Source: Agrostemma githago (taxonomy: Eukaryota; Streptophyta; Magnoliopsida; Caryophyllales; Caryophyllaceae). Taken from it: 64,000 nt of DNA. Each line of letters opens with the position of its first letter. Positions within the stretch are counted from its first letter, which is position 1. Positions 14,315 to 26,100 of the stretch are shown here, in pieces. The position numbers were made by a program, and so were the translations under genes. The stretch spans positions 17,888,557 to 17,952,556 of the forward strand of contig OY288256.1 in the NCBI GenBank assembly GCA_958450325.1, read 5' to 3'. The notes below the pieces were generated by a model. The model worked only from the letters and a program-made list of their open reading frames with translations, was not told where the DNA came from and did not search any database.

Positions 14315-15375
14315 TTCGAATCACTGATACCCAAAGTTGCAAAGCAGTCCACGACTTCAATAAAAATTCCATTGCAAGCAAATCAGTCCATGCTACTTAG
14401 ACTAGACTATGAACCCCTTCACTACAACCTCTAGGATACGATCCCCAAATGAGCACAATAAGAAAGCTAAGGCAAGTAAGTTTATCAAGAATTACAACTC
14501 ACTCACATATATGTCAGCCTCCAAAATGTATTTTTAGCAACTCACAAAACCAACCAAAACTTTCAATAAAACATTTTCTCAAACAATAGAAAGGCACTAC
14601 TATTAACCCATCTTCTAACTACTAACCACCCTCATGTGCTACCAATAATTAAACACGAGGTAACTAGAACAAGTAATAGTAACTAGAGTAGCCTCCCACA
14701 AAAAACTGCAACACTATCGGTCTCAAATCGTCACAAACTTCATGATAATCTTGATAATAGAAACATTTGCATACGATTAACAACAAAATAAGTAGGAGCA
14801 ATAATAACAATGATTCGGACCTGGTAGCCTGAAAATCAGAATTACGAACATATTACTCCAATCTCGTGTTGTTACTCGGCATATACCGTCAATTCCAAGT
14901 TTTAGGACAAAGGATAGTAGGCGTGTATAGTGAGAGGGACGGCAACCTGACTGACCACCGGCGATGACAGCGGCCGACAGAAGACCTGGCGAACGGACGA
15001 CACGAACTACGACAATACTGGAGTTGAATAGGAGTTGAAGTGAAGAGAAAAGGATTAGGGTTGAGTAGAGATTAATGGGTTTTTGGAATTGATTTGGGGA
15101 AGAAGGGGATGAGATGAAGGGGATAGAGGGAAGGGGAAGAAGATGAAGATAGGGATCTGGGTAGTGAGCGTGTTGTTTGATTTTTCTGATTTCTGATTTT
15201 TTTTTTACCGAGCTAAACTCGCGGGTCTCTCGTGGGTAACTCGTGGCTCACTCGCGGGAGACATTCAGATCCGCTTCCGGCTAATACCCACGACCTCTCC
15301 TCAATCACTGTACTCTTCGATCACTCCTCGAGTTTAGCTTATTTTCTTACATGTATCTTTTTCACTTTTTTTTTT
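14315..15375 (-). other. Internal untranslated region, unit 2
   Basis: Collinear with 6332-7412 of unit 1 apart from single-base changes and a 23-bp deletion near 15105. At about 15383 sequence corresponding to 7413-8043 is missing, with a CAA microhomology at the junction. No gene is seen. Confidence 0.7.
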
Positions 15376-15882
15376 TCACAATGAACAGTTAGGAACATCA
15401 ATCCGGGTTCCTGCGGTTTTCAAGAAAGGTTGACCCAAATAAATTGGGATACCATCGACATCATGTGCCATATCTAAAACATAAAAATCAGCTGGAAAGA
15501 CTAATTTATCGACCTTGACCATCACATTCTCTACGACCCCTCTAGGTATAACACTAGACCGATTAGCAAGTTGAACAACCACTTTTGTACTCTTTAGAGG
15601 ACCAAGTGCTAACGACTCATAAACATGGAACGGGAGGATATTTATCGACGCCCCTAAATCTAACATGGCTCTTTCAAACCGCATATGACCTATAGTGCAA
15701 GGTATGGTGAACATACCCGGATCACTACACTTGGGAGGAGTCTTAGTCCTAAACAAAGCAGACACAAATTCACTAGCTTGACCCTTAGGCTTTTTCACAA
15801 TGCGTTCCTTTTGATTTCTCTTGATTGTACAAATTTCTTTGGGTTTTTCTATGGGATACCCCTCAACTATTGGCTTTTCCAA
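15376..15882 (-). pseudogene. Retropepsin-like segment, copy 2, C-terminally truncated
   Basis: 168 codons collinear with the first 168 of copy 1, including the DLGAS active-site motif, with a few substitutions. The reading frame ends where the ~630-bp deletion joins it to distant untranslated sequence (about 15383), so about 115 C-terminal residues are lost. As in copy 1, the first 14 residues are MITE-derived and there is no ATG start. Confidence 0.75.
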
Positions 15883-16408
15883 GTGGTATCCTCGCCTTTT
15901 TCGAATTACATTGTGTACCCCTAAACTTTACTTATCACTCCATATGATAACCAAAGTGATAAGTGTATTACCATTTTTTTTAAAATGAATAATTAACATA
16001 TTAATCAATCCAATTTGATGCTACCAACCACCTCTTTTTCTTTACCATTCACCAAGCCACCAAATGCCCATCAAAACGCACTCTGTTGTCGGGCGACATC
16101 GACCTATCTCCCTCACTTTTTTAAATCCTTCAACCTCAATCCCTCCGTCACCCCCAAATCGTAGTGTGGTGGAATGGGTTTTTTCGAGTAAAGGATGCAA
16201 ATTGAAGAAATATATCATGGTTGATGAAAATAAAATATGGAATAATCACTATTTATATCATCAATTGAGAAATTTTCGTTGGAAAATTATAACTTTGGTT
16301 ACAATATAGACTAATTTACAAAGTTTAGGGGTACATTTTGTATTTCGATAAAGGCGGGGGTACCACTTGGAAAAGCCGATAGTTGAGGGGTACCCCATAG
16401 AAAAACCC
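15841..16408. mobile_element. 568-bp long-TIR MITE, Mutator-type, copy 2
   Basis: Same position, length and flanking 9-bp duplication as the copy at 8506-9073, with very few substitutions. It was copied along with the host element and is not an independent insertion. Confidence 0.85.
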
Positions 16409-16842
16409 AATTTGTCTTTTAAGAACTTCGCATATCTAGGAACGTTTTTAAGTAGGTCAAGTAAAGGAATATTTACCTCGCATCTACGAAAGGTTTCGTA
16501 AATATCGGTGTCATTCTCCTTATTTCTAGTGTCTTCCAAGGCTTCGGGAAATGGTGGGAGTGGCTCATAAGTCGGAAAAATCGGGGTCGCCTCCTTGGAC
16601 TTGGAAGCAATTCCACTTCCCTCTTCATTAGGGAGCTTCCCCTTATCGATCACTAGTTCCTCCTCTTCACGAATAATCACCGTCTTAGGCTTGGTTTTAG
16701 GCTTTTCAACCTCAACCAATTGCCTACCATTCCGCAAGGAAACCGCGCTCACATTATGCTTCGGGGTTTCTATCATTTGAGAAGGTAGATCACCAGACTG
16801 TTTAGCCTCCAAACGATTGACCGTGGTAGCTGACTGACTCAT
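16261..16842 (-). pseudogene. Gag C-terminal/linker segment broken by the MITE, copy 2
   Basis: 193 codons, with about six residues changed relative to copy 1. It is likewise separated from Gag by the same TAG and continues into the MITE at its C-terminus. The shared TAG shows that the stop existed before the duplication. Confidence 0.75.
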
Positions 16843-18141
16843 CTAATTCTCAAGATTTTTAAAATTTTGCTTATTTTCCGCTCGATCTTGAGTAACACTA
16901 ACCGTGAGAGCCCGAATCATATCCTCCGTAGACATTGATGAGCTCGATGATTCTTGTGGTATAGCTTGTTGTGGCACCTGTGGAGTGAATTGTTGTCCTT
17001 GTGGTCGAGGGATAAATTGACCTCTAAGAGGGCCAACTTGGTGAGATTGCCCCTTCCAACCGGAGTTGTAAGTATTCGAGTACGGATCCCACTTCCTATT
17101 GTTGGATTGGTTCTCCCAAATCCCATTCACCATCTCAGAACCATGCTCTTGGATTTGGGGACAAAGATCGCTCGGGTGACCTGAAATAGAGCAAATACCA
17201 CAAACAATAGTTGATTGCTTACCTACCATCATAGCATGCACCATCGAGGTTAAACTATCAACTTTCTTCTCTAAGCCCGTATTTGAACTCAATGAGTTCA
17301 CACCACGGCGTCCATCTTTTCTAGCAAAATCCCTAGAACTCTCGGCTAGCTCTGTGATAATATTCCAAGCATCTGTGGGATTCTTGTTCACTATGCCTCC
17401 ACCACTAGCAGAATGAACCATACGACCATCCTCCGGGGTAAGTCCACCACAAAAGTATAAAATGAGATCTTGGTTGGAATACCCATGATAAGGACAACCG
17501 GCGCATAGTTGCTTGAAGCGTTCAAGAAACTCGTACATAGTCTCTCCCGTATGTTGCTCCACATTACTAATGGCCTTTTTTAAGTGAGACGATCGAGAAA
17601 GTGGAAAATATTTCTCCAAAAACGCCTTTTTCATGTCTACCCAAGTGGTGACACTATTAGGCGGTAGATAATATAGCCAATCTCTTGAATTCCCATTCAA
17701 TGAGAAAGGAAAAGCTTTTAATTGCAATTGCTCGTCAGTCACACCTGCCGACTTCATACTTGAACACACAATATGGAAATCCGAAAGATGTTTATTCGAG
17801 TCTTCGATGCTCGTTCCATTGAAAGTGGGTAGATGATGGATCAAAACCAATTTCAATTCAAAAGTGGCTCCCTCGGCTAGAGCTAGAAAAGTAATGCACA
17901 GCGGTTGAACCGCTAGATCAGGAGCTGTGAGCTCCTTCAGAGTACGTGTTTCTCTTGCCATAATTACTCCGTCCTCATATTCGGGTACAGAGTTCGGTAT
18001 CGAATCTAGATCACTTTCGGGTTCAGGCTGCTGAAAAATGACCAATTCGCTATTATTACCCTGTCTCCACCTGATAATTGAACGTTCGATCTCTGAGTCG
18101 AAGGGCTCGATTGGATTGTTAGTGGAACGAGTATTATGCAT
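16843..18141 (-). CDS. gag: Gag polyprotein of the Athila-like element, copy 2
   Basis: 432 residues with the same domain order and intact CCHC knuckle as copy 1. The five differences are Phe to Ile near residue 23, Pro to Leu at three sites (near 86, 181 and in the Pro-rich tail) and Arg to Lys near 142. All but the first fit cytosine deamination on either strand. An intact frame in both copies suggests recent amplification or recent selection on Gag. Confidence 0.85.
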   Translation of the reverse strand: MHNTRSTNNPIEPFDSEIERSIIRWRQGNNSELVIFQQPEPESDLDSIPNSVPEYEDGVIMARETRTLKELTAPDLAVQPLCITFLALAEGATFELKLVLIHHLPTFNGTSIEDSNKHLSDFHIVCSSMKSAGVTDEQLQLKAFPFSLNGNSRDWLYYLPPNSVTTWVDMKKAFLEKYFPLSRSSHLKKAISNVEQHTGETMYEFLERFKQLCAGCPYHGYSNQDLILYFCGGLTPEDGRMVHSASGGGIVNKNPTDAWNIITELAESSRDFARKDGRRGVNSLSSNTGLEKKVDSLTSMVHAMMVGKQSTIVCGICSISGHPSDLCPQIQEHGSEMVNGIWENQSNNRKWDPYSNTYNSGWKGQSHQVGPLRGQFIPRPQGQQFTPQVPQQAIPQESSSSSMSTEDMIRALTVSVTQDRAENKQNFKNLEN

Positions 18142-18214
18142 ATACTAGCGTAGCTAAAAATAAATAAAAATAAAAATCAACACTAAACAAAACACAAAAA
18201 TTAACTATTGCCTT

Positions 18215-18231
18215 CCCCGGCAACGGCGCCA
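18215..18231 (-). promoter_or_regulatory. Primer binding site, tRNA-Asp type, unit 2
   Basis: The same 17-base complement of the tRNA-Asp 3' end as at 10880-10896, again five bases from the LTR (18237). Confidence 0.88.
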
Positions 18232-18236
18232 AAATT

Positions 18237-19157
18237 TGGTGAGCCTAGGTCGTATGCTCCCAAAGATAAATAATTAAGTCCTATTACCTTTAACAATATA
18301 GTAGAGGTAAGTCGGGTATCGAATCCACAGGGAAGGCGATGTAACTAATGTGTAATTAAAATAAAGTAATGTAACAATAATAATGGGAGGTTTATGATTG
18401 ATTTGTCTAATAACTAAAATAACGAAAATAAAATAGCTAATAATGATTGAATTCAGATGTTTAAGAAACTCGACTCAAAGAAAATCCACTGACTAGTTAA
18501 ACAATTGATCATTGACTACTAACCTTTATTTAATCCTTGAGTATTCTATTGTGAAACTAAAAGTTTCAATTGTTCCGTAGATAATATTACTTAGATCGAA
18601 ACGCGATACTGAGCAACCTAATTATTGAACAACCTAATCCACGCGTCTAGATTTAATTCAATAACAGCATGAACGATATGAACAAATCAATAGAAATAAC
18701 GACCTTTAACACACGCGGTTATTGGTTCGAATTATATGTTTATTCCTCCTTTTACCCAATTACGATGAAACGCATACAAATAATTAGGTCTAAAGGTTGC
18801 AACTTTATCCAGTGAATTGAACAATTACGGATTCAAATACAAAGAATTGCAATAGATTGACGATTGAAATAATCAATTGGCCAAAAAGATTAAACAAACA
18901 ACATAAAATTAGCACAAGGAATAACCAATACTCAAGTAATTAAATAAAGATGAAGAAAGTCTCACAATCAATTAACCAGAAAGCTTCAGATCTTTGACCC
19001 GAGAAGGAAGAATTAGTTACACATAATTGTCTTTTGCAAACTAGGGTTTTTGTTTTTTCTCTTCAAAGTAACGTGAATAATCATTCAATGATTAATGAAA
19101 AACTAATAGTATATAGTCTAATGATAATAATAGGAAATTCTACTAATTTCCTAAATC

Positions 19158-19192
<35 letters not shown>

Positions 19193-19200
19193 TAATAATA

Positions 19201-19242
<42 letters not shown>

Positions 19243-19527
19243 CAACAACAATTAATAAGTTAACACGGACTCAAAGCAGTTCCGTCTTCAATCCCCGAGC
19301 TGCGCTTTGGTTTTTCACTCGGTTTGGTTGGGCTTGTTCTTCACATTCTCCGTCTTGAGCCCAAATCACACATCACGGAATTAAGAGGTCTAAAAACATC
19401 TTTTCTTCAATAAAACACAATTTCTTAGACAAAACCAATTAGACGATTTCCACTCCAAATCCGCATCTTTAATCATCAAATCTAGCTTAAATCTTTGTCA
19501 TAAACACATACAAAACACGCTAGATCA
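18237..19527 (-). repeat. LTR copy 3 (5' LTR of the minus-strand element)
   Basis: 1291 bp, from TGGTGAGCC to GCTAGATCA, so both canonical end dinucleotides are kept. It has more substitutions than copies 1 and 2 and a shorter, interrupted TAA tract (19158-19250) that ends in AAC repeats. Confidence 0.9.
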
Positions 19528-19532
19528 ATAAC
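19528..19532. repeat. Target site duplication ATAAC, right copy
   Basis: Directly follows the LTR end at 19527. The transposase frame of CACTA-1 resumes at 19533. Confidence 0.92.
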
Positions 19533-22466
19533 TATGATTTCGGGTCCTCTTCAATGCCTAGTCACGATGATGAACTTTCTAAATCCATTGCGAATAATAG
19601 GATATTAGAAATGTTAGGGGATGCTTGCGGAATTCATTGCAATACTTCTAATAATGAGACTCTTGGTGGGAATCCTAACAATACTCCTAATTCCAACGAC
19701 TGTGTCGAGTTTGATGAAGGTTTCACTAGGGTGGAAGAACCACTTCAGTCAGTCACTTCTACTCTTGATACGTTTAATAAGCTGTTAGAAGATGCTAAGT
19801 TGGAGTTGTATCCTGGGTGTAAGGAGTTTTCTAAACTTTCATTTATCCTCCATCTTTATAATCTCAAATGTAACTCCGAATGGTCTGATAAGTCATTTAC
19901 GGAATTACTTGAGATCTTTAGGAAGGCCTTACCACAAGGTGCAGTGATTCCTGACTCCCTTTATGAAACAAAGAAGATTGTAGATAAATTGACTCTTAAG
20001 TACGAGAAAATTGATGCATGTCGAAATGACTGCATGCTTTTTTGGAAAGAGTACGTCAATCATAATAAGTGTATAGTTTGTGGAGCATCTCGTTGGAAAA
20101 CCTTAGATGAGTCTAGTGTCAATGTGTATAATGATACGAAAAACAGTAGCGGAAAAGTAAGAAAAAGGAAAAACATCCCCGTCAAAGTACTCCGGTATTT
20201 CCCTTTGAAACCAAGGCTTTAAAGACTCTTCATGTCTTCTAAAACAGCTGAACTTATGAGATGGCATCACAAGGACCGACCAAATGAAGATGGTGTTTTA
20301 AGGCATCCATCGGACTGTGAATCATGGAAGAATTTTGATAATCGATAATACCCGACTTTTGCTGCGGATCCTCGGAATGTTAGATTAGGCTTAGCTAGTG
20401 ATGGTTTTAATCCATTTGCAGAAATGCGTAGCACCTATTCCACTTGGCCCGTACTCTTGATGATATATAATTTGCCTCCTTGGATGTGCATGAAAGAGCC
20501 TTTCATTATTCTTTCTACACTGATTCCTGGTCCAAAGTCTCCGAGAAATGACATTGACACTTACTTACATTCATTAATAGATGAATTGAAAGAGCTCTGG
20601 GATGTAGGTGTTAAGACGTATGACGTCTTTGAAAAAAAAAGTTTCCAATTGCATGCTATTCTCATGTGGACTATAAATGACTTTCCGGCATACGGTAATT
20701 TGTCAGGGTGGTGTGTCTATGGAAAAAATGCTTGTCCATGTTGTAATAATGATAAGTGGTCCAAGCGATACAAGTACAGTGGGAAGGTTTGTTATATGGG
20801 TCATCGCAGGTTCTTGGATCCTTTGCATAACTATCGTTTTAATGAAAAATCTTTCGATAACACCACAGAAACCAGGTCTCCCCCTAAACCGCCATCTGGT
20901 TCAGAGGTGTTACAACAATTGGAGAATATGTCTTTCACTCTAGGTAAAACTATGGAAGATCACCTCTCCGGGGTAGAACCAAACACTTGGAAAAAGAAAA
21001 GTATCTTCTTTGATCTTCCTTATTGGGAGCATAATATTTTGCGTCATAACCTCGATGTGATGCACATAGAAAAGAACGTGTGCGATAATATAGTTAACAC
21101 ACTCTTAAATGTTCCTAAAAAGTCAAAAGATAACTTTAAAGCTCGTCAAACTCTACAAGAGATTGGTGTGCTAAAACATTTATGGCCTCAACCTCAAGGG
21201 AACAAAAAGTTATTTTTGCCCCCTGCACCTTATACTTTGAGAAATTTGGCAAAAGATCGATTTTGTGAAGTTCTTAAGAATGTCAAATTTCCGGATGGTT
21301 ATGCGTCAAACATCTCTCGTTGTGGGCTAAAACGGAAGTTGTTTAGGTTGAAAAGTCATGACTGTCATGTGCTAATGCAACTAATGTTACCTCTTGCGAT
21401 AAGAGAGAGCTTACATGAGAAAGTATCCCCAATTTTAATTGAGTTGTGTGATTTTTTCCGAGCATTATGTTCAAGAACACTGTACATTAGAGAACTTGAA
21501 CAATTAGAGACAAAGATTGCTACTATTCTTTGTAACTTAGGGAAACTCTTTCCACCAACTTTCTTTACTATTATGGTACACCTTGTTGTTCATCTCGTTG
21601 CTGAAGCTAAAATTGGTGGCCCGGTGCATTACCGATGGATGTACCCTATTGAGAGGTAATAATGTTTCCTTTATTTAGTTTTCATTAGTGGTGTATCATA
21701 AAACGAAACACGCCTAATAAGCTAATTATTTTAGGTATTTATCTACACTCAAGTCATATGTAGGCAATAAAGCATGTCCTGAAGGATCGATTGCAGAAAC
21801 TTATCTAATTCAAGAGTGTATAACATTTTGCTCTCGTTACTTGGGAGAAGGTGATGACATTAGCAATTCCTCAAATAGAAACAATGCACAGTGTACCTAT
21901 GGTTATGAAAATAGTGGAGAATCATGTCTTTTTCCATCGGTTGGTCAACCGTATGGACGAGTTGAAGGTTTTATGATGGATGAGAAGACAAGGGTACAAG
22001 CACATCGATACGTTCTGTTCAATTGTGATTGCAAAGATATTGAATCTTTAAGAGAGTATGAATTTTAATTTCGCATTTTCGTCTCTAACTTTGATGATGT
22101 TTAAATATATTTTATAACTAACATGAATAATTGATGTAGGGAACATGTATCTTTCCTCAAGAGAATACATAGACGTAATTGTTTGACTCAAATTGTCCAA
22201 GATCGAATGCACAACGAAGAATTTGTCGAATGGATGAAAACATTTGTGAGTATTTACTAAAACACATAGTTTCTTAAAAAAAGAAAAATATATATTGTAC
22301 TTACCTTGAATTGAACCATGTTTTCTCATGTTCAATTTATTAGGTTAATGATCCCGACAACAAGAATGACATAAGAATCACAGATGATGTTAAGACACTT
22401 GCACTTGGTCCATTGCCCATGGCCAGAAGATTTCAAGCGTTTGATATGAAAAATGGTAGACACTAA
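19533..22466 (+). pseudogene. CACTA-1 TNP2-type transposase, main part
   Basis: Continues the frame of 2787-3020. It carries the zinc-type motif DACRNDCMLFWKE...CIVCGASRWK, then the Transposase_21 core (PRNVRLGLASDGFNPF, YNLPPWMCMKEPFIIL, IPGPKSPRNDID, WTINDFPAYGNLSGW, ACPCC, YWEHNILRHNLDVMHIEKNVCDN), then the start of DUF4218 (GGPVHYRWMYPIER). Likely introns are 21656-21734, 22056-22139 and 22246-22343. TAA stops interrupt the frame at 20220-20222 and 20346-20348. The reading ends at 22464-22466, just after an NG motif, where DUF4216 should continue, so the C-terminus is missing. It would have cut and pasted DNA in the nucleus but is inactive. Confidence 0.85.
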
Positions 22467-22631
22467 AAAACCTCATTATATACACTATTAAACTTACTAT
22501 ATGTAGCCACACACTTAAGAACTCAATATATATAGTAAAATAACTGTTATATTTACTCAAACGGTTACTATGTACACCAATTAATCAACATATATATATA
22601 TATACTCAAATGGTTTTTCAAACGCATTGAA
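22467..22631. repeat. AT-rich repeat, isolated copy
   Basis: Contains TATATACACTATTAAACTTA, ACTGTTATAT and CTATGTACACCAATTAATCA, the same motifs as the 163-bp repeats at 24440-24780. No gene is seen. The breakpoint of CACTA-1 lies at or just before this block. Confidence 0.6.
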
Positions 22632-22746
22632 ATGATTGAAGTTTTTTCTATTTGGAATCGTTTTAGGTCTAATTCCTATTACTTTGGCGGGATTATTTGT
22701 AACTGCATATTTACAATACGGACGTGGTGGTCAGTTGGACTTTTGA
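22632..22746 (+). pseudogene. petG: Nuclear copy of plastid petG
   Basis: After an ATG at 22632 the sequence follows petG (cytochrome b6f subunit V, 37 residues) to its stop at 22744-22746. The conserved LIPITLAGLFVTAYLQY stretch is intact. The T run early in the gene has six T where petG normally has five, which shifts the frame. Three residues near the end differ from the usual plastid protein (Arg to Gly, Asp to Gly, Leu to Phe). It has no plastid transcription context, so it is a dead plastid-to-nucleus transfer (NUPT). Confidence 0.9.
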
Positions 22747-22787
22747 ATTTTCAAAAAAAAATTATTAAGCTCCTGTAAGAATGGAAT

Positions 22788-22824
22788 CACGCTCTGTAGG
22801 ATTTGAACCTACGACATCGGGTTT
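22788..22824 (-). pseudogene. trnW: Truncated plastid trnW-CCA fragment
   Basis: Minus-strand reading gives the 3' half of plastid tRNA-Trp: a CCGATGTCGTAGGTTCAAAT T-arm region followed by CCTACAGAGCGTG. In plastid genomes trnW lies just downstream of petG on the opposite strand, exactly as here, so petG, spacer and trnW moved as one piece of about 190 bp. The anticodon half is absent; the copy stops at an (AT)n tract at 22825. Confidence 0.85.
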
Positions 22825-22880
22825 ATATATATATATATATATATATACACTGAAATAATTGACATATATACTTAATTATA
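22825..22880. repeat. (AT)n tract and flank of the Mutator-like element
   Basis: A pure AT run of about 20 bases is followed by AAATAATTGACATATATAC, which is repeated (with the uninterrupted flank) near 24697-24735. Confidence 0.8.
22872..22880. repeat. 9-bp target duplication, left copy
   Basis: TTAATTATA at 22872-22880 is repeated exactly at 23966-23974 on the other side of the element. Confidence 0.92.
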
Positions 22881-23965
22881 GGGTTATTTAACGACAATAA
22901 TATACCAACTATATGGTGTCTTCCCAAAATAATACCAATTTCAATAATTCTGAGAATAATATGTATTATTGTAATAGTTAAACAAGAGTAGTATAAGTGA
23001 CTTTATAACCTGCTACATCAGGTCACCTAATTAATATTTAACCTGCTACTTATCATTCATCCTCCTCCTTAGAACTGGATAACGGGTGAACCGTGTCGGT
23101 CAGCTTCGGGTCAAGCCACTTTTGGGTTATAATAATCGGGTTGACTTCGGGTCGGGTCAGATAATTTTGGGTTCGGGTCATTATCGAGTTTGCTATTTCT
23201 TAACTTTTTTAGAGATATCGACCCGTTTTCTATAATAATAGTTGGGTCTGTTTGGGGTTACCTCGGGTCGATTCGGATTACGGGTCAATATCAAGTTCTC
23301 AATTCGTGTATCGAGTCGGGTTCGGTTTGGCTTATTCGGGTCGGGTCACTTTTGTCAGGTCTACTCTTTACTTCTCTCCTTCATCCTCTCTCTCCATTAC
23401 CCTTCATCCTTCTTCAGTTTTTTTTTTCTCTACGGTACGTTTAGATTAATGTGTTGATTTTTGTGTAGAATTGTATTGTTACGGTACGTTTAGATTAACG
23501 TGTTGATTTTGGTGTAGAATTGTATTGTTAGCTAGATTGGTGAATGTGAAAACTTGAAGGAAGAGGAAGATGAAGGACATTAACGATGTTTAATGCCTCG
23601 TATACTAAGTAAGTGAAAAGCAGTGAAGTAATATGAAATAAATTAAAGCCGAAAAAGGAAGGTGAACATGTTGTACCGCTAACTGGTCATCTATACAACT
23701 CGGATTTAACTACTCCAAAAATACGTATTATTCTCTGATTTATTAAAATTGGAATTATTTTCGGAAGACGCTCTATAGTTGGTATTATTGCCGTTAAATA
23801 AAAATAAAGGTGAAAAAGAAAGGTGGAAGGGTTCTACAGGTAACCGGTCACCTATACTATTCTGGTTTAACTACTCCAATAATACGTATTATTCTCAGAA
23901 TTATTAAAATTGATATTATTTTTGGAAGATGCCCAATAGTTGGTATTATTGTTGTTAAATAACCC
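22881..23965. mobile_element. Non-autonomous Mutator-like element, 1085 bp
   Basis: Long inverted ends start GGGTTATTTAACGACAATAA on the left and are matched on the right over more than 100 bases. A perfect 9-bp duplication (TTAATTATA) flanks it, diagnostic of the Mutator superfamily. The right inverted end is present twice in tandem (about 23690-23805 and 23835-23965). The interior has a block rich in CGGGTC motifs (23080-23350) and a 49-bp tandem pair beginning ACGGTACGTTTAGATTAA (23432-23529). No transposase frame is present. A related repeat at 24697-24760 shows the same site without the insertion. Confidence 0.9.
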
Positions 23966-23974
23966 TTAATTATA

Positions 23975-24425
<451 letters not shown>

Positions 24426-24429
24426 GTAA

Positions 24430-24830
24430 ATACAGTACCCAAATAATTTCTATGTACACCAATTAATCAACAATAGAACATACATCAAAATAACTGTTAT
24501 ATACACTAAAAGTTAATTATATATGCTATTAAACTTACTACATATACACACACAAACACTTAAGAACTTAATATATACATTAAAATAATTGTTATATATG
24601 CTCAAATGGTTACTATGTACACCAATTAATCAACAATGGAACATACATCAAAATAACTGTTATATATAAACTAAAAAAGTCATTATATACACTATTGAAC
24701 TTTCTATATATATATAACTGAAATAATTGTCATATATACTTAATTATATTATTATTTGATATAGTAGAGTTGTTACATACGTTAAAACAGTTACTATGTA
24801 CACTGAAATTCTTTTAATATACACACAAAA
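24430..24830. repeat. AT-rich tandem repeat, about 163-bp period
   Basis: CTATGTACACCAATTAATCA occurs at about 24450 and 24613, a period of about 163 bases, each followed by ACATACATCAAAATAACTGT. Single or partial copies lie at 22480-22600 and around the Mutator-like element. It could be subterminal sequence of CACTA-1 or an unrelated AT-rich satellite. Confidence 0.65.
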
Positions 24831-25050
24831 AAATGTATTTTTTTTCGGAAAAAATTTTTGAAAAAAAAATTACCATTTTTTTAGGATTTTTTTTGTCTTT
24901 TTCCGTCAGAGTCTTCGTTCGCGGGGGTACTTGAGTCGGGTTGTTCCAGTATACGGGCCAGTGAGTCCTAACGGGGGCAGGAGGTGAATATTAGTTGCCA
25001 TAAGTGACATGGTATAATCATAAGTGGCATGGTACTTCGTCAGAACTATA
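24831..25050. other. Non-coding, no recognised feature
   Basis: A/T homopolymers to about 24900, then mixed sequence of higher GC content without a supported frame or repeat. Confidence 0.4.
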
Positions 25051-25051
25051 T

Positions 25052-25194
25052 CATGTGTGTGGCTGTACACCACAAAGTGTGTGATTGTACAACTTAAGCT
25101 GTGTGACTATGCAACCTACAGCCCGTGACTATACACCACAAACTGTGTGATTGTACATCCTAAGCTGTCTGACTATGCAACTTACAGGCCCAGG
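25052..25194. repeat. 22-bp minisatellite, left array
   Basis: About six degenerate copies of a unit close to GTGTGACTATACAACTTATA. It resumes at about 25785-25860 after the CGTGTCC-rich insertion and is the same family and orientation as the larger array at 34440-34800. Confidence 0.75.
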
Positions 25195-25793
25195 TTGCAC
25201 GGACACTCCTCCAAACCAACATGTTGTGTCGGACACACGTGTCGGGCACCGACACACGTCGGACACACGATGATACGTGTCGAACACCTGTAAAACCGTG
25301 TCCGGTTTTATTTATTTATTTGGACATGTATCGGACACAGTTTGTCATATTTGGAGACGTGTCCCGCCCGGTTCGTAATATTTAGAGACTCGTCGGACAT
25401 ACCTAACGTTGTTTATTGGGTTTCGGATTTAATAAATGACAATATTGTAGGTTTATGGTGGTTACTTGATGCTATAAACACTTATTATAAGACTAAATAA
25501 CTAACAAACAATTATATTATTGTAGTACAATTGTTTGAATTTTTTAAGATTTGATTTTTAACTTCAATTTTATAAGAGTTAAATTTTTGTTTTATTATTT
25601 TACTATAATTGTGATAGTGTAAGTAACAAAACGTATATCTTAGGTATAAAAATCTTCAAATTCTCTTTGTTTAAATATATATATTGATTTTTTTCCTGCC
25701 GTGTCCGTGTCCTACAAAATTCCGAATACCGTGTCACGTGTCCGATACGTGTCCGTGTCCCGTGTCCGTGTCCGTATTGGTGCAACCTAAGAT
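25195..25793. mobile_element. CGTGTCC-rich repeat with inverted ends
   Basis: The block begins AGGTTGCACGGACAC and ends ...GTCCGTATTGGTGCAACCT, so at least AGGTTGCA is inverted at the two ends. The outer 150-200 bases carry many CGTGTCCG or CGGACACG copies, and the middle is AT-rich. It splits the minisatellite, which argues for an insertion. I could not find a target duplication, so the family is uncertain (a MITE-like element is likely). Confidence 0.5.
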
Positions 25794-25840
25794 GTAACTT
25801 ACACCTTAAAGTGAGCGACTATGCAAAGTGAAGTCTGTGA

Positions 25841-26100
25841 TTATCCAACCTTACAGTTAATGTGTATGAAGTCATTTATACTATTCAATGTAATAGGTAA
25901 GGGGAGGGGGCATACCATGTGCTGAATTCCGAACCACGCCATCGTTACTCCAGATGGGGAGGGTAAACCACGCCGTTTGTCGTCTGCTTCCAACCAGTTC
26001 ATCAGGTGCGACCAATACTCCAGCACCGCTTCGCTCATGCTATCCGGACAAGAGCGTTTGAATGTCACGTCTCTCCAGCTGCGCATGAGCGCTGTAGTAT
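25841..26100 (-). pseudogene. Possible exon of a transposon-borne Ulp1/C48-type gene
   Basis: A minus-strand open stretch between an acceptor-like CTACAG (near 26100) and a donor-like GTATGCC (near 25910) reads WRDVTFKRSCPDSMSEAVLE and WSHLMNWLEADDKRR. The pattern resembles the region before the catalytic core of Ulp1-like proteases carried by plant transposons, but no catalytic motif lies in it. It is on the same strand as the Ulp1-like exons at 33.5-34.4 kb but lies 3' of them, so it cannot be a simple upstream exon of that gene. It may be a second, rearranged copy. Confidence 0.35.

Noticed and set aside
22632..22746. Functional petG gene
   Set aside because: An extra T shifts the frame, and the sequence is embedded in nuclear repeats without plastid context.
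22788..22824. Intact tRNA-Trp gene
   Set aside because: Only the 3' half remains; the anticodon arm is missing.
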